Origin: Micromonospora sp. LH3U1
GTDB lineage: Bacteria; Actinomycetota; Actinomycetes; Mycobacteriales; Micromonosporaceae
NCBI RefSeq assembly: GCF_028475105.1
Contig: NZ_CP116936.1
Location: 1,860,001 to 1,924,000, forward strand
Direction: 5' to 3'
Length of the DNA stretch: 64,000 bases
The notes below the pieces were generated by a model. The model worked only from the letters and a program-made list of their open reading frames with translations, had not been told where the DNA came from and did not search any database. The stretch's first letter is position 1, and each line of letters begins with the position of its first letter. This document shows positions 16,312 to 25,210 of this stretch, in pieces. The position numbers and the translations under genes were made by a program.

Positions 16312-17912
16312 TCAGCGGCGGCGGGTGCAGACCTGCGGGGACCTGGCCACGGTGTCGGTGGACCAGGCGACGGCGACGGTGAAGCAGAAGTCGTTGGTGC
16401 GGTTGAGCGCGTAGATGACGAAGCTGGTGCTGCCGGCGGGCAGTGTCGCGAAGATGTTGTGGTCCTGGCCCGTGCGGCCACCCGCGATGACCACCGGGCC
16501 CTCGCTGCCGGCCGGGTAGGTCCAGTTCAGCGCGATGCTGTCCCGGGTGTCGCGCAGGGTCACCGCGCTGGGCGGGCTGCCGGGCGGCGCCGCGGCGCCG
16601 GCCGACGTGGGCGCGGCACCACCCGAGGTCGGCGCGGTGGTGGCCGGTGCGCCGGCGGCGGGGAGCCGCTTGTCGGCGGCGGGGTCGGCTCGTCGTCGTT
16701 GCCGACCCGGGCCACCCCGGCGATCACCGCCGCCGCGCCGAGCAGCACCACGACCACGCCGGCCACCAGCACCGGCACCAGCCGGTTGCGCTGCGTCGGC
16801 GGCGCCCGGTGCACGGGCACCGGCAGCAGCCGGGACGGCGTGTACGGCTCGAGCGACGTGTACGAGCCAGGCGGCGTGTACGGCTCGGACGGAGCGGCGG
16901 GTCGGCGTAGCCGGTACACCCCGGACTGTTCCTCCGTGCCGCCGACCAGCCCGACCACCGACGGGGGCACCGGGGTGTCGGTGGGGTGCGGCGTGGGCTC
17001 GTCGACCGGTTCGGGTGGCCACCTCGTGCCCGTCGACCCGACTGGTTCGTCGGCTGGCGTTCGGGGGTTCGGAACCGCCCCGCCGGCCGCCGCCGGGCCG
17101 GCGTGGTGTGGCGGAGGCGTCGGCGGGTGGTAGCCGGACTGGGACGGCCCATCGTCGTGCGGGGGGTTGCGAGCGGCCGGCACCACCGGCGCGTCTCGGG
17201 CCATGGGTGGGTTGTCGGCGCAGACGTGGTCGGGATTGGCCGCCGCCCGGGCCAGAGCTGCCACCTGCGCTGCCAGCGGGTCGTCAGCGGGCAGGTGCTG
17301 CCGGCACAGCTCGCGGGCCAGGGCCAGGTTGTCGTGTGCCTCGGCGAACTGCCCGCAGTCCCGTTGCATCGCCCCGAGCCGCGCCAGCATCTTGATGCCG
17401 CTCGGGTGCCCGTCGCCGTACACCTCGCGGTGCAGCTCCCAGGCGTCCTGGAGCCGGTCGCGGGCCACCGTGCACTGGCCGCGGGCGTACTCGACGGTGG
17501 CCAGGTCGGCGTGGGCGGCGAGCACCCGCAGCGACTCCGGGCCGTCCTGCGCGGTCAGCTCGATGATGACTTCCTGGTAGAGCCGCGCCGCTCGGGAGTG
17601 GCTGCCGACCCGGTGCAGCACCGCGGCCAGGGTCGCGGCGGCGGCCACCGTGCGCGGGTCGGAGCGACCGTGCAGTCGGGTGGTGGCCGCGTACGCGAAG
17701 GCGGCCCATCCCCGGGCCGAGTGCGGCTCACCGAGGGCGACGAGCACCCGCGCCTGGAGGCTGGCCGCCTCGGCCAGCTCGGGGGTGGCGTTGGCCGGGC
17801 GGGGGTCGGCGTCGGTGAGCGCGTCGGAGAGCAGCTGCTGCGCGCCGGCCAGATCGCCGGATGACACGAGGTGGTGCGCCTGATCAGTCAGTTCACCGAA
17901 GCCGGAAGACAC
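16312..17912 (-). CDS. TPR-FnIII membrane protein, frame interrupted
   Basis: The first part (from GTG 17912) encodes TPR-like helical repeats (ELTDQAHHLVSSGDLAGAQQ; SRAARLYQEVIIELTAQDG; RDRLQDAWELHREVYGDGHP), a Pro-rich linker and one membrane helix (RLVPVLVAGVVVVLLGAAAV near residue 390). The frame then runs into Pro/Arg nonsense and stops at 16560. A neighbouring minus frame ending at 16312 continues naturally with a Ser/Thr/Ala linker and an FnIII-like extracytoplasmic domain (SIALNWTYPAGSEGPVVIAG, FVIYALNRTNDFCFTVAVAW). Total length is 1601 bp, so one base is missing, most likely around the G-rich 16665-16690. Either a real frameshift or a sequence error. Confidence 0.72.
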
Positions 17913-17969
17913 GCCCCATCGTGCTCATCTGACGACGGTAAGTACAAGACCCGCGCCGGTGTCGATTGG

Positions 17970-18434
17970 TCAGGATCCGGTCAGGTGGTCGGCCAAGGTC
18001 TCGCTGATTCGGCGCAGTTGGTCGACCTGAGCCGGGCTCAACGCGTCGAACAGGTGCCGGCGTACCCCCTCGACGTGGCCGGGCGCGGCGGCCGCGAGGG
18101 TGGCGAAACCCTCGTCGGTGAGCAGCGCGACCTGCCCACGCCGGTCGGTGGGGCATTCCTCGCGACGCACCCATCCGGCTGCCTCCAAGCGGGCGACCGC
18201 GTGTGAGAGTCGGCTGCGTGACGACCCGACGGCCTCGGCCAGGTCGCTCATCCGCAGGCGGCGACCGGGGGACTCGGAGAGCCGGACCAGGATCTCGTAG
18301 TAGGCGTGCGGCATGCCCGCGTCGCGTTGCAGCTCGCGGTCGAGCGTGTCCATCAGCGCCCGGGAGGCGGCGAGATACGCGCGCCAGGTGCGCTGCTCGT
18401 CGGAGTCGAGCCAGCGGGTCATGACCGCCATCAT
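17970..18434 (-). CDS. MarR-family transcriptional regulator
   Basis: 154 aa. Helices flanking the winged HTH are clear: YYEILVRLSESPGRRLRMSD, recognition helix VGSSRSRLSHAVARLEAAGW and wing VRREECPTDRRGQVALLTDEG. MarR proteins repress divergent or own promoters and release on binding small aromatics. ATG at 18434 is used; ATG at 18423 is equally possible. A perfect inverted repeat at 18443-18460 between this gene and the divergent VOC gene is the likely operator. Confidence 0.93.
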   Translation of the reverse strand: MMAVMTRWLDSDEQRTWRAYLAASRALMDTLDRELQRDAGMPHAYYEILVRLSESPGRRLRMSDLAEAVGSSRSRLSHAVARLEAAGWVRREECPTDRRGQVALLTDEGFATLAAAAPGHVEGVRRHLFDALSPAQVDQLRRISETLADHLTGS

Positions 18435-18442
18435 ACTCGCAA

Positions 18443-18460
18443 TAGTTGAACGCTCAACTA
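18443..18460. promoter_or_regulatory. MarR operator palindrome
   Basis: TAGTTGA (18443-18449) and TCAACTA (18454-18460) are exact inverted copies with a 4-bp spacer, the usual shape of a MarR site (TTGA/TCAA half-sites). It lies in the 46-bp gap between divergent marR and the VOC gene, 21 bp from the VOC start, and can block both. Confidence 0.8.
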
Positions 18461-18480
18461 AAACGCGCTAGCCTTGCGTC

Positions 18481-19002
18481 ATGGGAATCCACAGGCTCAA
18501 CCACGCGGTCCTCTACGTCAGTGACCTCGCCCGCAGCGTCGCGTTCTACCGGGACGTGCTCGGCTTCCGCCCGGTGGCGATGACCCCGGACGGCTTCCGG
18601 GGCGCCACCTTCCTCCAGGCCCCCGACTCCACCAACGACCACGACCTCGGCCTGTTCGAGATCGGTGCCGGTGCCGGGCGTTCGACCGCCGGCCGGGCCA
18701 CCGTCGGCCTCTACCACCTCGCCTGGGAGGTGGACACCCTCGACGAGCTTGCCGCCACCGCCGAGCGGCTCACCGCCGCCGGTGCCCTGGTCGGCACCTC
18801 CGACCACGGCACGACCAAGAGCCTCTACGGGAAGGACCCGGACGGTCTGGAGTTCGAGGTGGTCTGGCTGATCCCCGCCGACCTGCTCGACGACGCCGCG
18901 CTGGCCGCCCGCAAGCAGATCGGTCGGCTCGACCTGGACGCCGAGCGGCAGCGCTACGGCGGGCAGACCCGGGGCGGGGTGGGGATCTCCGTCCCGGCCT
19001 GA
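18481..19002 (+). CDS. VOC-family (glyoxalase/extradiol dioxygenase-like) protein
   Basis: 173 aa with two beta-alpha-beta-beta-beta modules. Metal-ligand positions are visible as HAVLYVSDLARSVAFYRDVL (His), GLYHLAWEVDTLDELAATAE (His) and DPDGLEFEVVW (Glu). Such proteins include catechol-2,3-dioxygenase-like enzymes, glyoxalases and resistance proteins. Divergence from a MarR regulator with a clear operator suggests inducible handling of an aromatic or toxic compound. Exact substrate unknown. Confidence 0.9.
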   Translation: MGIHRLNHAVLYVSDLARSVAFYRDVLGFRPVAMTPDGFRGATFLQAPDSTNDHDLGLFEIGAGAGRSTAGRATVGLYHLAWEVDTLDELAATAERLTAAGALVGTSDHGTTKSLYGKDPDGLEFEVVWLIPADLLDDAALAARKQIGRLDLDAERQRYGGQTRGGVGISVPA

Positions 19003-19026
19003 CCGGTCGTACGGTAGAACGGACCG

Positions 19027-19911
19027 ATGCCGACCGACCGGACCACTGATTTCCTCCGCGAGCTGCTGGTTCGCCAGCTGACGAGCTGGCTGCCCGCAGC
19101 CCTGCACCGCTCCCGGCGGGCCACCATCGCACTCGCGGGCGTCGACGCGGGCGGTGCGGAGGCCGCGCTGCGGCTGGTCGCCGCGCACGGCGACCAGGTG
19201 CGCGGCCGGCAGGTGACCGTGCTGGTGCTGGCCGACGGCGCCGCCGACCTGCCGGCCCGACTCGGCCCGATCGAGGCGGAGCTGCCCGCCGAGGTCACCG
19301 TGCACCTGCTGCCCGGTGCCCCTTACCGGCTTCCGGTCGCGGTGAAGGCCGCCGGAGCGGCCGGCGCCCCGCTGTTCTCCTTCGTGGACCTGCCCGGCGC
19401 GGTGACGCCGAAGCTGCTCACCGCCGCGACCAACGGTCGCACCGGGGAGCTGCTGCTGCACACCGGCGGGAGCGCCCGAGACGCGCTCATCTCCGCCGGT
19501 TTCCCCCTTGTCGCCGAGGTGGCACCGGTGCTGCCGGACGGCGAGACGGCCGGTGTGATCGCGTTCGGCAGCCGCTCCGACCGGAGCCTTGAGGCGGTCC
19601 GTGACGCGCTCTGGGCGATCGGCGCGGACCTCGACGTGCGCTACGGCGACCCGCTCGACCCGACGGGCACCACGGTCGACGTGGCCGGCGATCCTGACCT
19701 CGAACCACTGGCCCGCGAGCTGCTGGCCGAGCTGCGTGCGGGCGGGTCGCGGCCGGTCACCGAGCTACGCCGGCACACTCTCACCGCGACCGTCTACCGT
19801 GCCGCCGACGCCAACCGGGCGCTCGCCGACCTGCTCGACGCGGGTGACGTGCGGCGCGACCGCGAGTCCGGCAGGCTGGCCGGCGACGAGATCATCACAC
19901 TGGCGCGCTGA
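19027..19911 (+). CDS. Conserved-looking protein of unknown function
   Basis: 294 aa, Ala/Leu-rich, soluble. I do not recognise a family. It has a Rossmann-like rhythm (VTVLVLADGAADLPARLGPI; APLFSFVDLPGAVTPKLL; TGELLLHTGG) and a C-terminal winged-helix-like tail (LTATVYRAADANRALADLLD with a charged wing). The layout is reminiscent of a nucleotide- or methyl-donor-binding domain followed by a small HTH, but no catalytic motif is visible. ATG at 19027 is 24 bp after the VOC stop, so it may be co-transcribed with it. Ends at a strong hairpin. Confidence 0.8.
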   Translation: MPTDRTTDFLRELLVRQLTSWLPAALHRSRRATIALAGVDAGGAEAALRLVAAHGDQVRGRQVTVLVLADGAADLPARLGPIEAELPAEVTVHLLPGAPYRLPVAVKAAGAAGAPLFSFVDLPGAVTPKLLTAATNGRTGELLLHTGGSARDALISAGFPLVAEVAPVLPDGETAGVIAFGSRSDRSLEAVRDALWAIGADLDVRYGDPLDPTGTTVDVAGDPDLEPLARELLAELRAGGSRPVTELRRHTLTATVYRAADANRALADLLDAGDVRRDRESGRLAGDEIITLAR

Positions 19912-19931
19912 GCGCCCCACCCCACAGACGC

Positions 19932-19968
19932 CGAGCGGGGTGCCGGTGAATCACCGGCACCCCGCTCG
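19932..19968. terminator. Bidirectional hairpin terminator
   Basis: 18-nt arms 19932-19949 and 19951-19968 are perfectly complementary (effective loop TGAATCA), between the unknown gene and the convergent DUF4236 gene. Confidence 0.87.
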
Positions 19969-19980
19969 ACTCCCGGGATG

Positions 19981-20160
19981 CTACGACCGGGACTTGTCCT
20001 GCTTCCAGGACAGCGGACCCGGCAGGTCGACCCGGTGCGCCCGCGCCTTGGAGTTCCAGGACCAGCGCCCGATCTTGATGCTCCACGAGGAGAAGCCGTT
20101 CTCGGTGAAGTTCAGGATGATCGGACCGTACTTCTTGCGCTTGCGAAACATGAGGCCCAT
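19981..20160 (-). CDS. DUF4236-like small protein
   Basis: 59 aa. The N-terminal FRKRKKYGPIILNFTENGFS and following SWSIKIGRWSWNSKARAHRV match the pattern of DUF4236 proteins (basic FRK start, Gly/Ser beta-strands). Function unknown. ATG at 20160 has GGGGAG upstream; the in-frame extension to 20286 adds an unlikely polar leader. Confidence 0.75.
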   Translation of the reverse strand: MGLMFRKRKKYGPIILNFTENGFSSWSIKIGRWSWNSKARAHRVDLPGPLSWKQDKSRS

Positions 20161-20407
20161 CGGAGGACTCCCCTCGTCACCGTTCCCTGCCGTGTCGAGA
20201 TCGAACATTCCCGCACCGGCAACATTTGAAACCCTCTCAATGTCCGCTCTGGACGATGACTGTCGCGCACCTGAATCCCTATTCAACAGATAGGTGTTGC
20301 GCCAAGGTAAACGCTGCTAGGAGCGCTTCGTAACATAGGCAGCGATACAAGTCTCACCTTCTGGAAGACCGTTGACCGGTCGATCCCGCCCCCGGCAACA
20401 TGAGGTC
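20161..20407. other. Intergenic region upstream of the sulfur operon leader
   Basis: This 247-bp stretch is AT-richer than its surroundings and should hold the promoters of the DUF4236 gene (minus) and of the leader peptide and sulfur operon (plus). A small palindrome CCTAT-N7-ATAGG (20278-20294) is visible. No confident -35/-10 pair was assigned. Confidence 0.45.
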
Positions 20408-20485
20408 ATGTCGCAGCGGGATGAGCTTCTCCTCACCGCTCGTGTGCACGTCGACCTGGTCCGGCACGCGAGCGCGCTCTGTTGA
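20408..20485 (+). CDS. Leader peptide, putative cysteine-responsive attenuator
   Basis: 25 codons from ATG 20408 to TGA 20483-20485. The peptide ends VHVDLVRHASALC with the Cys as last codon. Short peptides with the HVDL-x-R-x-AS-x-LC pattern recur upstream of actinobacterial sulfur-acquisition operons and are thought to act as attenuators that sense Cys-tRNA. Here it sits 86 bp before the SsuA-like gene. A possible stem (GAGC/CCGG with CCGG/GCTC, 20484-20511) starts at the stop codon and could be the regulatory hairpin. No other well-placed start exists in the region. Confidence 0.8.
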   Translation: MSQRDELLLTARVHVDLVRHASALC

Positions 20486-20571
20486 GCTGACCGGTTCATC
20501 CGGCTCGGCTCCAGCGCCGCACTCCCACCCGGCGTCCTTGTTCCCATCGTGGACAGATCAGGAGACTTCTC

Positions 20572-21603
20572 ATGTCCCCACCCCGTCGCGCCCTCCTGCG
20601 TACCCTCGCCATCGCTGCCGCACTGGCTCTGCTCACCGCTACCGCCGGCTGCGGCGGCGACGCCGCAGCCGGCGGTAGCCAGGCCAACGAGCTGCGTTAC
20701 CAGGGCTCGGTCGGTCAGGTCACCCTCCCCGAACTCGCCGCCGACCTCGGCTACCTCGGCGACGTTCGGCTCAACTGGATCGGCAACGTCACCGGCGGTC
20801 CGCAGGACATCCAGGCCACCGCCACCGGGCAGAGCGACTTCGGCGGCGCGTTCAACGGCGCCATCGTCAAGCTCGCCGCCGCCAACGCCCCGATCACCGC
20901 CGTGGTCAGCTACTACGGCTCCGACGCGCAGAGCTTCCAGGGCTACTACGTGCTCGACGACAGCCCGATCCGTGGCCCCCGCGACCTGATCGGCAAGAAG
21001 ATCGGCATGAACACCCTCGGCGCGCACGCCGAGGCTGTGCTCAAGACCTGGCTCGCTCGCGGCGGGCTCACCCCCGCCGAGATCAAACAGGTCGAGCTGG
21101 TCGCCCTGCCGCCGGTCAACACCGAGCAGTCGCTGCGGCAGAAGCAGATCGACGTCGCGGTGCTCGGCGGGGTGATCCGGGACAAGGCGATCGCCGGCGG
21201 CGGCATCCGCACCATCTTCACCGACTACGAGCTGCTCGGCGCGTTCAGCGGTGGCACGTACGTCTTTCGCGACGACTTCATCAAGCGCAACCCGGAGACC
21301 GTCAAGGCGTTCGTCGGCGGCGTCGGCAAGGCCATCGAGTGGGCCCGCACCCAGCCCCGGGAGACCGTGGTCGCCCGGATGCGGGACATCATCACCAAGC
21401 GGGGCCGCAACGAGGACCCGTCACTTGTCGCGTACTGGAAAAGTAGCGGCGTCGCCGGCCGCGGCGGCGTGATCGACGAGCAGGAGTTCGGCACGTGGAT
21501 CGACTGGCTCGCCGCCGAGGGTGAGCTCAAGGGCGACCGGCCGAAGCCAGGCGACATCTACACCAACCGGTTCAACCCCTTCGTGGACGGCGGCGGCGCG
21601 TGA
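20572..21603 (+). CDS. SsuA/TauA-like sulfonate ABC substrate-binding lipoprotein
   Basis: 343 aa NMT1/SsuA-type periplasmic-binding protein. The signal peptide ends in a lipobox TATAGC at about residue 27. The type-II binding fold shows AELRYQGS-like strands, DLGYLGDVRLNWIGNVTGGP and the GADFGGAFNGAIVKLAAAN-type ligand loop. It is the first gene of six that overlap by 4 bp or nearly so, followed by ATPase, permease, DszA-type monooxygenase, flavin reductase and nitroreductase. Role: capture of organosulfur compounds (sulfonates or sulfones) as sulfur source, supported by the upstream Cys leader peptide. Confidence 0.9.
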   Translation: MSPPRRALLRTLAIAAALALLTATAGCGGDAAAGGSQANELRYQGSVGQVTLPELAADLGYLGDVRLNWIGNVTGGPQDIQATATGQSDFGGAFNGAIVKLAAANAPITAVVSYYGSDAQSFQGYYVLDDSPIRGPRDLIGKKIGMNTLGAHAEAVLKTWLARGGLTPAEIKQVELVALPPVNTEQSLRQKQIDVAVLGGVIRDKAIAGGGIRTIFTDYELLGAFSGGTYVFRDDFIKRNPETVKAFVGGVGKAIEWARTQPRETVVARMRDIITKRGRNEDPSLVAYWKSSGVAGRGGVIDEQEFGTWIDWLAAEGELKGDRPKPGDIYTNRFNPFVDGGGA

Positions 21604-22445
21604 GCACCGACAAGATCCTCTTCGACCGGGTGACCAAGACCTTCCCGGTCCGCGCCACCCGGCGCGGCACCGCCGGCGCGGTCACCGCGCTGGACCAGGT
21701 GACCCTCGGGGTACGTCCCGGCGAGTTCCTGGTCGTCGTCGGCCCCAGCGGCTGCGGCAAATCCACCCTGCTCGACCTGCTCGGTGGGCTCACCCAGCCG
21801 ACCGCAGGGCAGGTGCTCGTCGACGGCCGGCCCGTCACCGGCCCCGGCCTGGACCGGGGCATCGTCTTCCAGCAGTACGCGCTGCTGCCCTGGCGCACCG
21901 CCGCCGGCAACGTCGCGTTCGGGCTGGAGGCCAAGAGAGTGCCCCGGGCCGAGCGTGCCGCCCTGATCGAACACCACCTGGACCTGGTGGGCCTGCGCGG
22001 CTTCGCCGACCGCTACCCGCACGAGCTGTCCGGCGGGATGAAACAGCGGGTCGCCATCGCCCGCAGTCTCGCGTACGACCCGGACGTGCTGCTGATGGAC
22101 GAGCCGTTCGCCGCCCTGGACGCGCAGACCCGCGACTCGTTGCAGGACGAGCTGGTGCGGATCTGGGCCCGCACCGGCAAGACCATCGTGTTCATCACCC
22201 ACGGCATCGACGAGGCCGTGTACCTCGGTCAGCGGGTGGCGGTGCTGACCTCCCGGCCCGGACGACTGAAAGAGGTCATCGACATCGACCTCGGCGACCG
22301 GGACGCGGTGGAGGACGTCCGCTCCACCGACGCGTTCCGCCACCACCGGCACCAGATCTGGACCCTGCTGCGCGATGAGGTGCGCGCCGCCCAGGCGGCC
22401 GAAGGCACCGGCGTCAGCCACACCGAGGAGGCCCGCGTTGGTTGA
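21600..22445 (+). CDS. SsuB/TauB-like ABC transporter ATPase
   Basis: 281 aa ATP-binding subunit of the organosulfur importer. Walker [19 protein letters not shown]-loop VFQQYALLPW, signature ELSGGMKQRVAIARSL, Walker [13 protein letters not shown] and H-loop FITHGIDEAVYLG are all intact. GTG at 21600 overlaps the binding-protein stop by 4 bp. A C-terminal tail of about 40 residues extends beyond the usual ATPase core. Confidence 0.95.
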   Translation: MSTDKILFDRVTKTFPVRATRRGTAGAVTALDQVTLGVRPGEFLVVVGPSGCGKSTLLDLLGGLTQPTAGQVLVDGRPVTGPGLDRGIVFQQYALLPWRTAAGNVAFGLEAKRVPRAERAALIEHHLDLVGLRGFADRYPHELSGGMKQRVAIARSLAYDPDVLLMDEPFAALDAQTRDSLQDELVRIWARTGKTIVFITHGIDEAVYLGQRVAVLTSRPGRLKEVIDIDLGDRDAVEDVRSTDAFRHHRHQIWTLLRDEVRAAQAAEGTGVSHTEEARVG

Positions 22446-23298
22446 CATCGCCGAACGTCACACTCGACTCGTACCCGCCGTGCCCTCGGCGGCGGCCGAG
22501 CGCGCTGGTCCCGGCCTGGCCGGTCGGCTGCTCGGCGTCGGCGGGAGGGTGCTGCACCGCACCGTCGCCATCGCTGCGCTGGCCGCGATCTGGGAGGGCG
22601 CACCCCGGCTGGGGCTGGTGGACCGGGTCTTCCTGCCCCCGCTGTCCGAGGTGCTGGTGGCCTGGTGGGAGTTGCTGCGCAGCGGGCAGCTCGCCGAGCA
22701 CGTCGGGGCGAGCCTCACCCGGTCACTGGCCGGGCTCGGCCTGGCGGTGCTCACCGCCATCCCCCTCGGGCTGCTGATCGGCTGGTACCGGCCGCTCGCC
22801 GAGCTGCTCAGCCCGCTGCTGGAGGTGTTCCGCAACACCGCCGCGCTGGCCCTGCTGCCGGTGTTCGTGCTCATCCTCGGCCTGGGGGAGACCTCCAAGA
22901 TCGCCCTGGTGCTGTACGCGTGCTCCTGGCCGATCCTGCTGAACACCATCGCCGGCGTGAAGGGCGTCGACCCGCTGCTGATCCGATCGGCCCGCTCGAT
23001 GGGGCTCAACCACCTGCGGCTGTTCCAGAAGGTGATCCTGCCGGCTGCGGTGCCGACCATCTTCACCGGAGTCCGGCTGGCCGGGGCGTACTCGATCCTG
23101 GTGCTCGTCGCGGCCGAGATGGTCGGCGCGAAGGCCGGCCTCGGCTACCTCATCAACTACGCGCAGTACAACTTCGCGATTGCCGACATGTACTCCGGGA
23201 TCATCACGATCTCCGCCATCGGCCTGGTCGTCAACCAGCTCCTCGTCGCCCTCGAACGCCACTTCTCCACCTGGCGCGTCGACGTCTCCGCCGGATAG
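22438..23298 (+). CDS. SsuC/TauC-like ABC transporter permease
   Basis: 286 aa. An N-terminal cytoplasmic stretch precedes several membrane helices (LAVLTAIPLGLLIGWYRPLA; AALALLPVFVLILGLGETS) and the EAA-type loop RSARSMGLNHLRLFQKVILP. Start is TTG at 22438: GAGGAG lies 7 nt upstream, and the start overlaps the end of the ATPase gene. It forms the channel for the organosulfur importer. Confidence 0.92.
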   Translation: MVDIAERHTRLVPAVPSAAAERAGPGLAGRLLGVGGRVLHRTVAIAALAAIWEGAPRLGLVDRVFLPPLSEVLVAWWELLRSGQLAEHVGASLTRSLAGLGLAVLTAIPLGLLIGWYRPLAELLSPLLEVFRNTAALALLPVFVLILGLGETSKIALVLYACSWPILLNTIAGVKGVDPLLIRSARSMGLNHLRLFQKVILPAAVPTIFTGVRLAGAYSILVLVAAEMVGAKAGLGYLINYAQYNFAIADMYSGIITISAIGLVVNQLLVALERHFSTWRVDVSAG

Positions 23299-23309
23299 GA
23301 CAGACACCA

Positions 23310-24644
23310 ATGACTCGTACCCTGCACCTCAACGCGTTCCTGATGGGCGTCGGCCACCACGAGGCCGCCTGGCGGCACCCCCGCACCGACCCGCGTCGGG
23401 TCACCGACGTGCGGCACTTCCAGGAGTTGGCCCGCATCGCCGAGCGCGGCACCCTCGACTCGCTCTTCCTCGCCGACGGGCTCTCGGTCGGGCCGAACCC
23501 CCGGCACAACATCCAGGCCGTCTTCGAACCGCTGACCCTGCTCGCCTCGCTGGCCGCGGTGACCGAGCACATCGGTCTCATCGCGACGGTCTCCACCACC
23601 TACAACGAGCCGTTCCACGTCGCCCGCAAGTTCGCCTCACTGGATCATCTCAGTGGCGGCCGGGCCGGCTGGAACATCGTCACCTCCGCTCAGGAGCGGG
23701 AGGCGGTCAACTTCAACCGGGACAGCCACCCCGCGCACGCCGACAGGTACCGCCGGGCCGCCGAGTTCGTCGACGTGGCGGTCAAGCTCTGGGACAGCTG
23801 GGAGGACGACGCGCTGGTCTTCGACACCGGCGCGGGGGTGTTCGCCGACACCGAGCGGGTGCACGAGGTGGCGCACCGGGGGCCGGAGTTCCAGGTCCGC
23901 GGCCCGCTGAACATCCCTCGTGGGCCGCAGGGACGACCGCTGCTCGTGCAGGCCGGCTCGTCGCCGGACGGAATCGCTTTCGCCGCCCGCTACGCCGAGG
24001 CGGTCTTCACCGCCCAGCAGACCCTCGCCGACGGGCAGGGCTTCTACGCCGAGCTGCGTCGGCAGGTCACCGCCGCCGGCCGGGACCCCGACCTGGTGAA
24101 GGTCCTGCCCGGCATCGCGCCGGTGATTGGCGGCACCGAGGCCGAGGCGCGGGCGCTCGCCGCCGAGTTGGAGGAACTGATCGTCCCGGACTACGCGCTC
24201 GCCCAGCTCTCCGGCATGCTCGGCATCGACCTCGCCGGCCTGCCGCTGGACGGGCCGCTGCCGGAGCTGCCGGCCGCCGGGACCGTGCAGGCCCACCAGA
24301 GCCGCTACCAGCTCGTCACTGAACTGGCCCGTCGGGAACGGCTCACCATCCGGCAGCTCATCGGCCGGCTCGGCGGCGGCCGGGGCCACCGGGTCGTCGT
24401 CGGAACGCCGGAGCAGATCGCCGACCAGATCGAGCTGTGGTTCACCGAGGGCGCCGCCGACGGCTTCAACATCAGGCCGCCGCACCTGCCTGGCGGGCTT
24501 GCCGACTTCGTGGACCACGTCGTGCCGGTGCTGCGCACCCGCGGGCTGTTCCGCACCGAGTACACCGGGCAGACCCTGCGCGAGCACTACGGCCTGCCTC
24601 GACCGGCCAGCGCGTACGCCGCGTCGGCCCTGGTGTCGGCGTGA
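23310..24644 (+). CDS. FMNH2-dependent monooxygenase, NtaA/SnaA/DszA family
   Basis: 444 aa bacterial-luciferase-like TIM barrel of the NtaA/SnaA/DszA (SoxA) group, which uses reduced FMN from a partner reductase. Family segments include LNAFLMGVGHHEAAWRHP, FHVARKFASLDHLSGGRAGW, NIVTSAQEREAVNFNRD and QAGSSPDGIAFAARYAEAVF. ATG at 23310 follows GGATAGGA and is 11 bp after the permease. Operon context (sulfur importer before, flavin reductase after) points to oxidative desulfurisation of an imported sulfone or sulfonate; the exact substrate cannot be read from the sequence. Confidence 0.93.
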   Translation: MTRTLHLNAFLMGVGHHEAAWRHPRTDPRRVTDVRHFQELARIAERGTLDSLFLADGLSVGPNPRHNIQAVFEPLTLLASLAAVTEHIGLIATVSTTYNEPFHVARKFASLDHLSGGRAGWNIVTSAQEREAVNFNRDSHPAHADRYRRAAEFVDVAVKLWDSWEDDALVFDTGAGVFADTERVHEVAHRGPEFQVRGPLNIPRGPQGRPLLVQAGSSPDGIAFAARYAEAVFTAQQTLADGQGFYAELRRQVTAAGRDPDLVKVLPGIAPVIGGTEAEARALAAELEELIVPDYALAQLSGMLGIDLAGLPLDGPLPELPAAGTVQAHQSRYQLVTELARRERLTIRQLIGRLGGGRGHRVVVGTPEQIADQIELWFTEGAADGFNIRPPHLPGGLADFVDHVVPVLRTRGLFRTEYTGQTLREHYGLPRPASAYAASALVSA

Positions 24645-25210
24645 CCACCGTCGAGCGTCCGACGACGGACGCCGCCGAGCTGCAACCGGTGGACCGGGAT
24701 CTGTTCCGCGCGCTGCTGCGCCGGCAGGCCACCAGCGTCACGGTGGTCACCGCCGTCGCCCGCGCCACCGACCCGGTCTGCCTGGGCGGGATCGGCGCGC
24801 CGATCCGAGCTGGGTTCACCGCCACCTCGTTCACGTCGGTCTCCCTGGACCCGCCGCTGGTCTCGTTCTGCCTCGGCGTCGACTCGTCGAGTTGGCCGGT
24901 GCTGGCCCGCGCCGAACATGTCGCGGTGCACCTGCTGAGCGCGGGGCAGCGGGACGCCGCGGCGGTCTTCGCCACCAGCGGCATCGACCGGTTCACCGCG
25001 TACCCGTACTGGACGCCAGGGCCGTTCGGGGTGCCGCTGCTGACCGGAGTGCTGGCTCGGCTGCTCTGCCGGGTGGTGCGCCGGGTGCCGGCCGGCGACC
25101 ACACGCTGGTGATCGCCGAGCCGTTGGCACTCGGCGACGGCGGGAACGGTGCGCCGCTGGTGCACCACCAGGGCGGCTACACCACCGCGGTTCCCTTGGT
25201 CCCGTCGTGA
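24641..25210 (+). CDS. Flavin reductase (FMN-binding split barrel), DszD/HpaC-like
   Basis: 189 aa. The split-barrel core reads SVTVVTAVARATDPV, GFTATSFTSVSLDPPLVSFCL and HVAVHLLSAGQRDAAAVFA, as in NAD(P)H:FMN oxidoreductases that feed two-component monooxygenases. GTG at 24641 overlaps the monooxygenase stop by 4 bp, a tight pairing that supports joint function. Confidence 0.92.
   Translation: MTTVERPTTDAAELQPVDRDLFRALLRRQATSVTVVTAVARATDPVCLGGIGAPIRAGFTATSFTSVSLDPPLVSFCLGVDSSSWPVLARAEHVAVHLLSAGQRDAAAVFATSGIDRFTAYPYWTPGPFGVPLLTGVLARLLCRVVRRVPAGDHTLVIAEPLALGDGGNGAPLVHHQGGYTTAVPLVPS

Noticed and set aside
20400..20678. 92-codon frame overlapping the leader peptide and SsuA start
   Set aside because: Its composition is non-specific and it collides with the better-supported leader peptide and binding-protein starts.
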